This document shows, piece by piece, positions 8,569 through 18,900 of a stretch of 64,000 bases of DNA. A program made the translations under genes and the position numbers. Numbering within the stretch: position 1 is the first letter of the stretch; the number at the start of each line of letters is the position of its first letter. Source of the stretch: Luteitalea sp. TBR-22 (GTDB lineage: Bacteria > Acidobacteriota > Vicinamibacteria > Vicinamibacterales > Vicinamibacteraceae). The stretch covers positions 6,222,501 through 6,286,500 of the forward strand of contig NZ_AP024452.1 in assembly GCF_016865485.1 (NCBI RefSeq), written 5' to 3'. The notes under the pieces are model-generated. The model saw only the letters and a list, made by a program, of their open reading frames with translations. It searched no databases and was not told the origin of the DNA.

Positions 8569-9879
8569 ATGTCCGACGAGATCTTCCAGCCGCTCGCGTT
8601 CCGGAATCTCACGGTGAAGAACCGCGTGTTCCGCTCGAACGTCTCGGGCCGCTTCGACAACTACGACGGGTCGGGCAACCAGGCGCGCATCAACTGGGAG
8701 ACGCAGTTCGCGCGCGGCGGCGTCGGCGCCATCGTGTCGTCGTTCGTGCCTGTGACCATCCGCGGCCGGATCGTGCCCAACTACGCCACGATCGACCGCG
8801 ACGAGCGGATCCCGTTCTGGCGGGCGGTCGGCCGATCGGTCCACGAACACGACTGCCGGTTCATCATGCAGCTCTCGCATGCCGGGCGGCAGCGCGACAT
8901 CCCGGGCATCGAGTTCGCGCAGGCCTGGAGCTCGACCGAGCGCGACGAGCCGCTGCACGGCTTCCCCTGCGTCGCGATGACGCAGGCACAGATCACCGAG
9001 ACGGTGACCGCTTTCGCGGCGGGCGCCCGCCGCGCCCGCGAGGCCGGCCTCGACGGCGTGGAACTGCACGCCGCCAACGGCTACCTGTTCACGCAGTTCC
9101 TCAGCTCGGGCATCAACGACCGGACCGACGACTACGGCGGTCCGTTGCGCCAGCGCGCAAGATTCCTCCTCGAGGTCGTGGCGGCCATCCGCGCCGAGGT
9201 CGGCGCCGACTTCCACCTGCAGGTGAAGATCAGCGCCGAGGACCACAACGACGCGCTCGACGACGACGAGAAGCCCGGCAACACGCTTGACGAGAGCGTG
9301 CAGGTGTGTCGGTGGCTCGACGAGGCCGGCGTCGACGCCATCCACGTGTCGTCGGGCAGCTACTTCCCGCACCCACGCAATCCGCCCGGCGACTTCCCGG
9401 TCGACGAACTGGTCAAGACCTACGACCAGCTGCTCTCGAGCGGCAGTCACGCGCTGCGCAACTACCTGCTCTTCCGGTTCGAGCCGACGCAGCGGCTGTT
9501 CGAACAGCGCTGGGAACGCGCCCGCGGCGACAGGATCGAGGGCATCAACCTTCCGGCCGCCAGGGCGATCAGGGCCGCGGTCGGCGTGCCGGTGCTGTGC
9601 ACGGGCGGCTTCCAGTCGGCCGAGGTGATCCGCGAGGCGATCCGCCAGCAGTTCTGCGACGCGGTCACCATCGCCCGCCCGCTCATCGCCAACCCCGACC
9701 TGGTGCAGCAGTTCGCGGCCGGCCGGGGCCGCCCGGCGGTGCCCTGCACGTACTGCAACCGGTGTCTGGTCAACGCCGTCGAGAACCCGCTCGGGTGCTA
9801 CGACGAGTCGCGCTTCGCCTCGCGCGAGGCGATGGTGGCGCAGATCATGAGCGTCTTCTCGCCCGCTCCGTTCGTGTGA
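8569..9879 (+). CDS. NADH:flavin oxidoreductase, Old Yellow Enzyme family
   Basis: A 436-residue FMN TIM-barrel enzyme. Family landmarks are the N-terminal 'FRNLTVKNRVFRS' substrate/FMN segment, 'QLSHAGRQ' near residue 105, 'DGVELHAANGYLFTQFLS' around 165-180 and 'NDRTDDYGG' just after, and the C-terminal phosphate-binding 'ARPLIANP'. A cysteine cluster at C393, C396, C399 and C410 (CTYCNRC) resembles the 4Fe-4S site of the 2,4-dienoyl-CoA reductase/trimethylamine dehydrogenase branch, though the second half of those enzymes (FAD/NAD domain) is absent. It is cytosolic, yet sits between two exported cytochrome genes. The likely activity is reduction of an activated C=C bond; substrate unknown. 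A GGAG lies 6 nt before the ATG. Confidence 0.88.
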   Translation: MSDEIFQPLAFRNLTVKNRVFRSNVSGRFDNYDGSGNQARINWETQFARGGVGAIVSSFVPVTIRGRIVPNYATIDRDERIPFWRAVGRSVHEHDCRFIMQLSHAGRQRDIPGIEFAQAWSSTERDEPLHGFPCVAMTQAQITETVTAFAAGARRAREAGLDGVELHAANGYLFTQFLSSGINDRTDDYGGPLRQRARFLLEVVAAIRAEVGADFHLQVKISAEDHNDALDDDEKPGNTLDESVQVCRWLDEAGVDAIHVSSGSYFPHPRNPPGDFPVDELVKTYDQLLSSGSHALRNYLLFRFEPTQRLFEQRWERARGDRIEGINLPAARAIRAAVGVPVLCTGGFQSAEVIREAIRQQFCDAVTIARPLIANPDLVQQFAAGRGRPAVPCTYCNRCLVNAVENPLGCYDESRFASREAMVAQIMSVFSPAPFV

Positions 9880-9884
9880 CCGCC

Positions 9885-11315
9885 ATGCCGATCCCGGGGG
9901 TTGGTCGCCGGCCGGCGCTGATGGTGTGCCTCGCGCTCCTGGCGCTGACGATCGGCCTGCGCGCCGCCACGCCCGCACGTCCCGATGCCTCCTCGTTTCC
10001 CGACATCGTCGAGCACTTCAAGTACGGCTCGATCGGCGCCGAGGAGAACTCGGGGCTGCCGTACCGGATCTGGAAGGTGCTGCCCGAGGTCTGCGCCGAC
10101 GCGCTGCCGCGGCGACCAGGCACGGGGTACGAGCGCATCGGCTTCATCAGCGACGGCGCGCCGCACGGCCGCCCGATCGGCACCTCCTTCCGCAAGGGGA
10201 ACGGCGACCGCGTCGGACTCAACTGCGCGACCTGCCACGTCGGCACGTTGCGCGACGCACCCGACGCGCCGCGCCGCGTGATTGTCGGCATGCCAGCCAA
10301 CCAGATGGACCTGCAGGCCTACGGCCGGTTCCTGTCGGCGTGCGCGAAGAGTCCCGCCTTCGAGACCGGGCGCCTGATCGACGCGATCCGCAAGGGCGAT
10401 CCCGGGTTCGGGTTCTTCTCGCGCCTGGCCTACCGGCTGTTCGTGGTGCGCGCCGCGCGCAACGGCATCCTGGATCGCGAGAAGCAGAACGCCTGGTTCG
10501 ACGACCGCCCGGCGTTCGGTCCCGGGCGCGTGGACACGTTCAATCCGTACAAGGTGCTGCTGAAGGTCCCGATGGATCGCACCGTCGGCACGGTGGATCT
10601 GCCGTCGATCTGGAACCAGCGGCCGCGCCAGGGGCTGTGGCTGCACTGGGACGGCAACAACGATCGCGTCGAGGAACGCAACAAGAGCGCGGCGATCGGC
10701 GCGGGCGCGACGCCCGCCTCGCTGGACCTGCCGTCGATGAAGCGCATCGAGGACTGGCTGCTCGACTTCCCGGCGCCGCGCTATCCCGTGGAGCGCATCG
10801 ACACGGCCCGCGCCGCCGAGGGCCGCGGCGTGTACCAGGCCGCGTGCGCGTCGTGCCACGACCTCGGGACGGCCAGGGTCGGCCAGGTGACCCCCGTCGA
10901 GGAGGTGGCGACCGATCGACAGCGCCTCGACTCGTTCACGCCGGCACTCGCCGCCGCGATGAACACGATCGGCAAGGGCCGGCCGTGGGCGTTCTCGCAC
11001 TTCCGCAAGACGCAGGGCTACGCCAACATGCCCCTCGACGGCCTGTGGCTCCGCGCGCCCTACCTGCACAACGGCTCGGTGCCCGACCTGCGCAGCCTGC
11101 TGTTCCCGGAGGAGCGACCAACCGTGTTCCATCGCGCCTACGACGTGTACGACTGGACGCGGGTCGGCTTCGTGTCGTCGGGGCCCGACGCCGAACGCGA
11201 AGGCGTGCGCTTCGACACCGCGCTGCCCGGCAACGCCAGCACCGGCCACACCTACGGCGCCGACCTGCCTACGACGCAGAAGCTCGCGCTGCTGGAGTAT
11301 CTGAAGACGCTGTAG
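9885..11315 (+). CDS. Secreted diheme cytochrome c
   Basis: A 476-residue protein starting 5 nt after the flavoenzyme stop codon, with a hydrophobic signal segment at residues 10-28. It has two haem-binding motifs, C114ATCH118 and C321ASCH325, and the conserved 'RAPYLHNGSVPDL' loop of diheme oxidoreductases. It is periplasmic or surface-exposed. It shares haem layout and the YLHN loop with the gene at 6390 but differs in length, so the two are distant homologues rather than recent duplicates. The tight spacing makes an operon with the flavoenzyme very likely. An upstream in-frame extension exists but lies inside the flavoenzyme and was rejected. Confidence 0.85.
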   Translation: MPIPGVGRRPALMVCLALLALTIGLRAATPARPDASSFPDIVEHFKYGSIGAEENSGLPYRIWKVLPEVCADALPRRPGTGYERIGFISDGAPHGRPIGTSFRKGNGDRVGLNCATCHVGTLRDAPDAPRRVIVGMPANQMDLQAYGRFLSACAKSPAFETGRLIDAIRKGDPGFGFFSRLAYRLFVVRAARNGILDREKQNAWFDDRPAFGPGRVDTFNPYKVLLKVPMDRTVGTVDLPSIWNQRPRQGLWLHWDGNNDRVEERNKSAAIGAGATPASLDLPSMKRIEDWLLDFPAPRYPVERIDTARAAEGRGVYQAACASCHDLGTARVGQVTPVEEVATDRQRLDSFTPALAAAMNTIGKGRPWAFSHFRKTQGYANMPLDGLWLRAPYLHNGSVPDLRSLLFPEERPTVFHRAYDVYDWTRVGFVSSGPDAEREGVRFDTALPGNASTGHTYGADLPTTQKLALLEYLKTL

Positions 11316-11323
11316 GGCGCTCT

Positions 11324-11367
11324 CGGCCTTCGGCCTTCGGCCTTGGGCCTTGGGCCTTGGGCCTTGG
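11324..11367 (+). repeat. 7-bp-period microsatellite (CGGCCTT/GGGCCTT)
   Basis: Three CGGCCTT units followed by three GGGCCTT units, 9 nt after the cytochrome stop codon. The same GGGCCTT unit recurs between sufB and sufC. Confidence 0.85.
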
Positions 11368-11410
11368 TCGCGGTCGACCTGCATCACACAGGTGCGGCAG
11401 CTGGGGCTGG

Positions 11411-11447
11411 TGCGTAGCCGTCGCCCCTGGGCGACGGTCCGTGATGC
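11411..11447 (+). repeat. A-type REP-like hairpin
   Basis: GTAGCCGTCGCCC, then CT, then GGGCGACGGTCCG, then TGATGC. The stem differs from the 8402 copy but still pairs (compensatory changes). It lies in the 248-bp gap before the next gene, which otherwise contains only the microsatellite. Confidence 0.65.
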
Positions 11448-11563
11448 CGCGTTGGTGCGTGCCAGTCGTGCCGGCGCTCAACGCCTGCGCGCCTGCGCCG
11501 CGCCCTGTCTCTGCGCGATTCCGGCATCGCCGCATCGCGGCATTTTCCCGCTACCATCCGGTC

Positions 11564-12517
11564 ATGCTCCGTCCCGTCCTCTCGCTCGCGGGCGCGCTCG
11601 TCGCCGCCCTGCTCCTCGCCACCTCCCATCCCGTTGCCCAGGCGGCGGCCGCGAAGAAGTCGCTGGCCGAGCGGCTCGGGTTCGCCGCCACCGACATCGT
11701 CCTCATCGTGAACGCCGACGACGTGGGCATGAGCCACGCGACCAACGAGGCGGTGAAGGCGGGGATGGAGAAGGGCCTGATGACCAGCGGCACGATCATG
11801 GTGCCGACCCCGTGGTTCGAGGAGATCGCCGTCTACGCGACCGCGAACCCGACGAGGGACTTCGGGCTGCACCTCACCCACACCAGCGAGTGGAAGGTCT
11901 ACAAGTGGGGGCCAGTGGCCAACAAGGCCGACGTGCCCGGGCTGGTCACGCCGCAGGGCTACCTCTGGCCCGACATCGAGCCGATCTACAGGAACGCGAC
12001 GCCGGCGCAGGCCGAGATCGAGGCACGCGCGCAGATCCGCAAGGCACTCGATCGCGGCATCGACGTGACGCACCTCGACTCGCACATGGGCGCGCTGCAG
12101 TACGACATGCGCTTCCATGCCGTGTACCGCAAGCTCGCCAGGGAGTTCGACCTCCCGATCCGGATGGGCAACCAGGACCTGCTCGCGAAGCTGGGCGGCG
12201 CGCACCTTCGCGGCGAGCTCGACGCCGACGGCACGATCTATCCCGACTACCTGATCCACCAGCAGCGCAAGCCGGGCGAGCCGGTCGACGAGTACTGGAA
12301 GCGGATGATCGCCGAGCTGAAGCCGGGTGTCACCGAGCTGTACATCCACCCGGCGATCGCGGGGGACGAGATGCAGCACATCACCGGCAGCTGGAAGGAG
12401 CGCGACAGCGAGTACCACCTGTTCACCGACGATGCGTCGGTGCGGACGCTGCTCGAGGCGCGCGGCGTGAAGCGGATCGGCTGGCGCGCGCTGCGGGAAC
12501 TGCAGCGCAGGCGGTAG
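11564..12517 (+). CDS. Secreted ChbG/YdjC-like carbohydrate deacetylase family protein
   Basis: A 317-residue protein with an N-terminal signal peptide (hydrophobic residues 4-20, AxA-type site around 26-30). It shows the ChbG/HpnK/YdjC metal-site pattern: 'VNADDVGMS' (Asp52, Asp53) and 'THLDSHMG' (His170, Asp172, His174), plus a later 'IHPA'. Members are (beta/alpha)-barrel deacetylases acting on N-acetylated sugars such as diacetylchitobiose. The export signal suggests periplasmic action on an oligosaccharide or glycoconjugate, unlike cytosolic ChbG. It appears to be a single-gene unit; the next gene has its own promoter. Exact substrate unknown. Confidence 0.8.
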   Translation: MLRPVLSLAGALVAALLLATSHPVAQAAAAKKSLAERLGFAATDIVLIVNADDVGMSHATNEAVKAGMEKGLMTSGTIMVPTPWFEEIAVYATANPTRDFGLHLTHTSEWKVYKWGPVANKADVPGLVTPQGYLWPDIEPIYRNATPAQAEIEARAQIRKALDRGIDVTHLDSHMGALQYDMRFHAVYRKLAREFDLPIRMGNQDLLAKLGGAHLRGELDADGTIYPDYLIHQQRKPGEPVDEYWKRMIAELKPGVTELYIHPAIAGDEMQHITGSWKERDSEYHLFTDDASVRTLLEARGVKRIGWRALRELQRRR

Positions 12518-12633
12518 GAGGACGCTCGGCGGCCTTCGCCATGCCGGCCGTCGTCCGACCTCGCCCCTTCGGCGTTCCCGGCATTGCAGGCGGGAAGTTC
12601 CCCAGTAGAGCCCGGGAACTTCTCACGCTCCTA

Positions 12634-12666
12634 TTGCGTTCCCATACGAAGCACCTTTAGTATGGG
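12634..12666 (+). promoter_or_regulatory. Promoter with overlapping inverted repeat before padR
   Basis: A perfect 7-bp inverted repeat CCCATAC (12641-12647) and GTATGGG (12660-12666), spaced 12 bp, overlaps a possible sigma-70 promoter TTGCGT (12634-12639) - 18 bp - TAGTAT (12658-12663). The placement suits autorepression by the PadR protein encoded just downstream; binding is inferred. Confidence 0.55.
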
Positions 12667-12684
12667 CAAACCATAGGAGCAGGC

Positions 12685-13026
12685 ATGGGAACCAAGGCAG
12701 ACGTCTGGCAGGGCACCCTGGCGCTGATGATCCTGCGCACCCTCGATGCGCTCGGTCCGCAGCACGGGTACGGGATCGCACGCCGCATCGAGCAGACCAG
12801 CGGCGATCGACTCTCGGTCAACTACGGCACGCTGCACCCGGCCCTCCTGAAGCTCGAGCAGGAGGGTGCGATCTCATCGGAGTGGGGGCAGTCGGAGAAC
12901 GGCCGGCGAGCGAAGTTCTACACGCTCACACGCCGCGGCCGGACCGAGATGGCGCGGGCCTCGCGGGAGTGGGCCGAGGCCACGGCGATCATGGCCCGTT
13001 TCCTCGGTGAAGGCGGTGGCGCGTGA
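12685..13026 (+). CDS. PadR-family transcriptional regulator
   Basis: A 113-residue winged-helix protein with the PadR core 'QGTLALMILRTLDALGPQHGYGIARRI' split over residues 9-35 and the wing 'ENGRRAKFYTLT' near 75-88. The short C-terminal helix is typical of subfamily 1 PadR proteins. Its stop overlaps the permease GTG start (GTGA), so it is translationally coupled to it. PadR genes next to ADOP permeases are a recurrent acidobacterial pair, and the regulator probably represses its own operon via the inverted repeat at 12641-12666. The inducer is unknown. Start ATG has an AGGAGC about 7 nt upstream. Confidence 0.92.
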   Translation: MGTKADVWQGTLALMILRTLDALGPQHGYGIARRIEQTSGDRLSVNYGTLHPALLKLEQEGAISSEWGQSENGRRAKFYTLTRRGRTEMARASREWAEATAIMARFLGEGGGA

Positions 13027-15707
13027 AGCGGCTCCGCGTCCTGTCGATCCGGATCGCCGGGCTGTTCGCGCGCCGCTCCCACGACGCCGAGCTGCGCGAG
13101 GAACTCGAGAGCCTGGCGGCGCTGCAGTTCGAGGAGCACGTTGCCGCGGGCGTGCCGCCCGACGAGGCACGCCGACGGGTGCACGCTCGCGCCGGCAGCG
13201 TGACCGCCGTGCAGGAGGCCGTGCGCGAGCAGCGCCGGCTCGCGTGGGTGGAGCATCTCGCACGCGACGCGGCGCATGGTTTGCGCCTGCTGCGCCGCAA
13301 CCCGGTGTTTGCGGCCACGGCGGTCCTCTCGCTCGCCCTGGGCATCGGCGCCAACGCCGCCATCTTCTCCATCGTCGACCACCTGCTGCTTCGATCGCTC
13401 CCGGTGGCGCACGCCGACCGCCTGCTGCTGCTCGACGGCGATTCGTGGACGTACCCGATCTGGGAGCAGATCCGGGAGCGCGCCGACCAGTTCGACGGGG
13501 CGGCCGCCTGGGCCGCCGACGAGCAGGTGACGCGAGCCGGTGACATCGCCACGCGAGAGCCCAACCTGTTCGTGTCGGGCGAATTCTTCGATGTGCTGGG
13601 CGTGTCGCCGCAACTGGGGCGCGCCGTGACCATGGCCGACGACCGCCGCCGCGGCGGCACGCACGGCCCGGTCGCCGTGCTGAGCCACGCCTACTGGGAG
13701 CGGGCCTTCGGAGGCGATCCGGAGGTGCTCGGCCGCACGATCACCATCGGGCGCGTCCCCTTCACCATCGTCGGGGTGATGCCTCGATCGTTCTTCGGTC
13801 CGGAGGTCGGCCGGTCGTTCAGCGTGGCGATCCCGTTCGGCACGGAACCGCTGCTGCGCGGTTCGGGGTCGCTCCTCGACGAACGACGGGGCTGGTGGCT
13901 CAGCGTCGCCATCCGCCGCAAGCCGACGCAGACCCCGGCCGATGTCGGCGCGGTGCTGCGGCAGATGCAGCCGGCCATCCGCGAGGCCACGCGCACGCCG
14001 AATCCTGACTACCTGCAGGCGCCACTCGGAGTCGTGGAAGCCTCGCAGGGCCAGTCGCCGCTCCGGCGACGCTACCGCGACGCGTTGTGGGTCCTCATGG
14101 GCGCGGCCACGGTCGTCCTCCTGGTGACGTGCGCCAACGTCGCGAATCTGCTGCTGGCGCGAGGAAACAGCCGTCGCGCGGAGATGAGCCTGCGGCTGGC
14201 GCTCGGGGCGTCGCGCCGTCGCCTGGTGCAGCAGCTCGTCATCGAGAGCACGATGGTGTCGCTGCTCGGTGCCGGCCTCGGGCTGGTCTTTGCCGTGTGG
14301 GTGGCTCGCATCATCGTGTCGCAGCTCTCCACGGTGGCGACGCCCGTGCTGGACGTGGCGCTGGACTGGCGGCTGGTGGGATTCGCGGTTGCGGTCGCGG
14401 GGGTGGTCACGCCGCTGTTCGCGCTCGTGCCGGCGTTGCGCGCCACGCGGTGCGCGCCCGACGAGGCGATGAAGGAACAGGGACGCGCCGTCGCCGGCGA
14501 CCGATCACAGGCCCTCGGTCAGGTGCTGGTGCTCGGGCAGATCGCCTTGTCGCTGACCCTGGTCGTGCTGGCCGGGCTGCTCGTGGGCACGTTCACGAAG
14601 CTGGCGACGCGCCCGCTCGGACTCGACAGCCGACGAGTGGTGGTGGCCGACGTCACGCTGCAGCCAGACAGCGTGCCGGAGGCCGAGCGGGCGGTGCTTT
14701 TCGAGCGCTTGCGGCAGGAGGTGTCGCAGGTGCCGGGCGTGGACAGCGTCGCGCTGGCCGCGCTGGCGCCAATCTCGGGACGAGGCTGGAACACGGCCAT
14801 CCTCGACGTGGACGGCGCCGACGTCGGCGGCGAGGGGCGCGAGCGCATGGCCTGGGCCAACGGGGTCAGCGACGGGTTCTTCGCGACATACGGCATGACG
14901 CTCCGCCAGGGCCGTGACTTCACGCCAGCCGACGCAGCCGACGCGCCGAAGGTGATGATCGTGAACGAGGCGTTCGTCCGCCGGTTCGTGGGCGTGGGCA
15001 GCGCGCTGGGCCGACGCGTCCGCGAGGGCCTCGTCGGGCAACCGGAGACGTACTCGGAAGGGCGCGAGATCGTCGGCGTGGTCGCCGATGCGGCGTACCA
15101 TCGCGACCTGCGCCGGCAGGTCGATCCCACGGTGTTCATCCCGTTCACCCAGACCGAGGGCGCGGCGCCGACGTTCGTGGCGATCAGCGTGCGGGCGCGT
15201 GGCGACGGCGCCGCGGCGCTGGTCGCCCCGATTGCCGCGCGGCTCGACCGCGCCGACCCGCGGATCACGACGCGCGTGGTGGCCCACCAGTCGTACGTGC
15301 AGATGGCGCTGGCGCAGGAGCGACTGGTGGCGACGGTCGCGGGGCTGTTCGGCGGCCTGGCGCTGCTGCTGGCCGTCGTCGGGCTGTACGGCGTCGCGGC
15401 CTATACGGTGAGCCGGCGCCGCAGCGAAATCGGCGTGCGCCTGGCCCTGGGCGCCACCCCGCAGCGCGTGCTCGGACTGGTGCTGCGTCGCATCGCCGTG
15501 CTGGTCGTGCTGGGCATCGGCGCGGGCCTGGCGATGTCGCTGTGGGCCGGCAAGGCCGTGCGCGTGCTGCTGCACGGACTCGAGCCGAGCGATCCGGGCA
15601 CGCTGGCCGGGGCTGCCGCCATCCTGACCCTCACCGCCGGCATCGCCGGGGCGCTCCCCGCGTGGCGCGCCGCGCGGACGAACCCGGCCGTGGCTCTCCG
15701 CGACTGA
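13023..15707 (+). CDS. ADOP-type MacB-like ABC transporter permease
   Basis: An 894-residue inner-membrane protein beginning at GTG 13023. The N-terminal 90 residues are the cytoplasmic helical region common in acidobacterial duplicated orphan permeases. It is followed by a MacB periplasmic core domain (first TM near residue 100, 'NPVFAATAVLSLALGIGANAAIF' region), an FtsX-like permease block (about 350-480), then a second MacB/FtsX half (about 490-894) ending in a four-helix permease domain. Both permease halves lie in one chain and no ATPase gene is adjacent, which defines the 'orphan' class. The substrate is unknown; related MacB proteins export peptides or antibiotics or act mechanically on the envelope. 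Co-transcribed with padR. Confidence 0.9.
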   Translation: MKRLRVLSIRIAGLFARRSHDAELREELESLAALQFEEHVAAGVPPDEARRRVHARAGSVTAVQEAVREQRRLAWVEHLARDAAHGLRLLRRNPVFAATAVLSLALGIGANAAIFSIVDHLLLRSLPVAHADRLLLLDGDSWTYPIWEQIRERADQFDGAAAWAADEQVTRAGDIATREPNLFVSGEFFDVLGVSPQLGRAVTMADDRRRGGTHGPVAVLSHAYWERAFGGDPEVLGRTITIGRVPFTIVGVMPRSFFGPEVGRSFSVAIPFGTEPLLRGSGSLLDERRGWWLSVAIRRKPTQTPADVGAVLRQMQPAIREATRTPNPDYLQAPLGVVEASQGQSPLRRRYRDALWVLMGAATVVLLVTCANVANLLLARGNSRRAEMSLRLALGASRRRLVQQLVIESTMVSLLGAGLGLVFAVWVARIIVSQLSTVATPVLDVALDWRLVGFAVAVAGVVTPLFALVPALRATRCAPDEAMKEQGRAVAGDRSQALGQVLVLGQIALSLTLVVLAGLLVGTFTKLATRPLGLDSRRVVVADVTLQPDSVPEAERAVLFERLRQEVSQVPGVDSVALAALAPISGRGWNTAILDVDGADVGGEGRERMAWANGVSDGFFATYGMTLRQGRDFTPADAADAPKVMIVNEAFVRRFVGVGSALGRRVREGLVGQPETYSEGREIVGVVADAAYHRDLRRQVDPTVFIPFTQTEGAAPTFVAISVRARGDGAAALVAPIAARLDRADPRITTRVVAHQSYVQMALAQERLVATVAGLFGGLALLLAVVGLYGVAAYTVSRRRSEIGVRLALGATPQRVLGLVLRRIAVLVVLGIGAGLAMSLWAGKAVRVLLHGLEPSDPGTLAGAAAILTLTAGIAGALPAWRAARTNPAVALRD

Positions 15708-15930
15708 GCCCTCCTCGCTTCGGCCCGGCAGCGGTCCAGGGGCTGCCGCGCGGGGGCCGCCATCGGCACGATGGCGGTCCTCGTGCCGTGTTCCCTACTC
15801 ACATCCGCCATTCTCCTGATGTCACGGCATGCTTACGGGTATCGATGGATACCCCTTGGCATGGCATGCCACGGGATGTCGGAATTCGTGGGCCTCCGTG
15901 TGCCTCGTTTCGCTCCAGCTCGACGGTTGA

Positions 15931-15974
15931 GAGACCGATTGGAGGGAACGTGGCGAATGGTCTCTGCCATTCGC
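15931..15974 (+). promoter_or_regulatory. Leader with two mutually exclusive hairpins
   Basis: In the 280-bp gap before the large secreted gene, GCGAATGG (15953-15960) pairs with CCATTCGC (15967-15974). GAGACC (15931-15936) could instead pair with GGTCTC (15959-15964), which overlaps the first stem. The GGAG at 15977-15980 lies just 3'. A further GGGTATC/GATACCC hairpin is near 15837-15854. An mRNA switch is possible but unproven. Nothing else is seen in 15708-15930. Confidence 0.35.
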
Positions 15975-15987
15975 TCGGAGACTCCTC

Positions 15988-18900
15988 ATGCATCCCCGAT
16001 TCCTGCAGACAAGACGGTGGCGGACCGCAGTCGTCCTCGCCGCCCTCGCGACCTGGACCAGTGTGGGCCTGGCCCTCTTCACCAACGGCGGCTTCGAAGC
16101 CGGCGACCTCACCAGCTGGACGAAGGAGCAGTTCGCCAATCCCGGGCTGACGGGCGCGCCGCCGTACACGGGCGCCAGCATCCAGCGCCAGACCGGCTGG
16201 GGGGAGGTCGACCGCACGGCCGTGGTCGGTAGCCCGGGAGGCGGCCCCCTGTCGGTGGCGGTCGCCGAAACGGCGAGCGCACCCGGGGGCGCGCTGATGG
16301 TGCCGCGCTTTGGCGACTACGCGGCGGTGATCAACTACCTGGGCGACAGCAACAACGCCAACGTCCTGAAGCAGCAGGCGACCGTGCAGCCCGGCGACGT
16401 CGACAGCCTGGATGGCAAGGTCCACGTCCGCCTGGCTTTCGCGCCCGTCCTCGAGGATCCGAACCACGCGCCGATGGACCAGCCCTGGTTCTTCATCAAG
16501 GTGCGCAACGTGTCGCGGGGCACGACCCTGTACGAGTCGTTCGCCTATGCCAACCAACCCGGCGTGCCGTGGCAGGTCTCGGGCGGGTACAAGTTCACCG
16601 ACTGGCAGGTCGCCGACATCGCTCCCGGCAACGCGGCCCTCGCCGTGGGCGACGTGATCGAGCTCGAGGCGATCGCGGCCGGCTGCGCCCAGGGTGGCCA
16701 CGCCGGCTGGGTGTACGTCGACGCGTTCGGATCGTCCATCCCCGGCCCGAGCGTCGTCGCGACGGCCCCCGCGCAGGTCAATGCGTCGAGCCCCCTCACC
16801 TACACGGTGACTGCGCGCAACCAGGGCACGGCGTCGCTGTCCAGCGGCGTCATCCGCTTTGCCGTACCCAACAACACCACCTTTGCCAGCCTGTCCGATC
16901 CGGGCGCGACCTGCGTGCAGTCGGGTGGCGTGGTGACCTGCAACATCGGCACGCTGAACGTCGGCGCCACCTACAGCTTTCAGGTGACGGTCAACGTCGG
17001 CGCGGTGGCCAACGGGACGGTGATCGGCGCCGGCAACTACGGCATCTCCGGCACGAGCGAACCCGAGCTGCTCGGGCCGCTCGTCAACTCGACGGTCACC
17101 GCCGACACGCTCATCGACCTCGGCATGTCGGTCGACAACGGGGCGAACGGCGTGGGCAACGGCGCGACGCCCACCTACACGATCACGGCGCAGAACCTGT
17201 CGAGCACGACGGTGACTGGCGCAACCGTGACCGCGACGCCTCCCGGAACGCTGATCAACGTGTCGTGGACGTGCGTGGCGTCGGGCAGCGGCGCCTGCGG
17301 CGCGGCCGGCGGCACCGGACCGATCAACGACACCGTCACCCTGGCCGCCAACGGCACGGTGACCTACACCCTGACGGGCACGGTGGCCGGCCTGTCCGGC
17401 ACGCTGTCGATGGCGGCCAGCATCGCGGCCCCGGGGGGATCCACCGATCAGGACCCGGCCAACAACAGCGCCGCCGACAACGACGTGTTCGTGCCCAACG
17501 TGGCGCCGACGGCGACCGCCGACAGCTACACCGTCGCCGAGGACGCGACGCTCACGGTGAACGCCGCCAGCGGCGTGCTCGCCAACGACACCGACGGCGA
17601 CCTCGACCCGCTCGCCGCCGTCCTGGTCAGCGGCGCCGCGCACGGCGCCGTCGTGCTCAACGCCGACGGCAGCTTCACCTACGCGCCCGGTGGCGACTTC
17701 AACGGGACCGACAGCTTCACCTACAAGGCGACCGACGGCAGCGCCGACAGCGGCACCGTGACGGTGACGCTGAACGTGACGGCCGTCAACGACTCGCCGA
17801 CGCTGGTCCAGCCGTCCAACGTCTCGGTGATGTGGATTGCCGGCCCGCAGACCATCACGCTGACCGGCATCTCGGCCGGCGGCGGTGAGAGCGACACGCT
17901 GACGGTGACGGCCGCGAGCAGCGCGCCGGGCATCGGCGCGGCAGGCACCGTGACCTACGGTGGCGGCTCGACGGCGACCTTCACCCTCACGCCGACGGTC
18001 GGCCAGCAGGGCGTGGCCACCATCACCGTCGCCGTCAACGACGGCACGACGACCGTGCAGCGGACCTTCACGTTCAGTGTGACGCCTCCGCCCTTCTACG
18101 TGACACGCCTGTACCCGGCCACCGGCCCGGCGCCGGGTGGCGTGAACATCCGCATCTTCGGCGGCGGCTTCACGCTGTCAGCGCCTCCGTCCGACACGGC
18201 GCGCGTCGCCCGTGCCGTCGCGCCGACGGTGCTCATCAACGGCGTCCCGGCTCCTGCCGTGGTCGTCGAGTCCGACTCGGTGGTCAGCGCGGTCACGCCG
18301 GCGCTGCCGGCAGGCTCGGCACTGGACGTCCAGTTGATCCTGCCGGGGGGTCAGGGCACGCTGGTGCACGCCTACACGCCGTACGAGCGGCCGACCGACC
18401 CGGCGCCGCCGACCGAACCGACTGCCCCGAACCAGCCGCCGCCCGACCCGACCAACCCGGGTGATCCGACGGCCCCGACCACCGACACCGACGGCGACGG
18501 CATCCCCGACGTGTGGGAGGAGTTCTACGGCACCGATCCGAACGACCCGAGCGACGCCAACGCCGATCCCGATGGCGACGGCCGGACCAACAAGGAGGAG
18601 TACGACAGCAACACCCATCCGGACAGCCGATCGGTGCGCTACTTCGCCGAGGGCAACGCGCAGGTGCCGTTCCGCACGTGGGTCAACCTGTACAACCCCT
18701 CGCCCATCGAGGCAGCGATCAACATCACGTTCTACCTCGATGACGCCACGGTCGTGCACCACCTGGTGAAGGCCGCCGGTGGCGCGCGCACGACCGTCGA
18801 CACGAGCACCATCGCCGGGATCCAGGGGCACGCCTTCGGCATGCGCGTGGACGCCGACGAGGCGGTGGTCATCAACCGCACGATCACCTGGAACGAGCAG

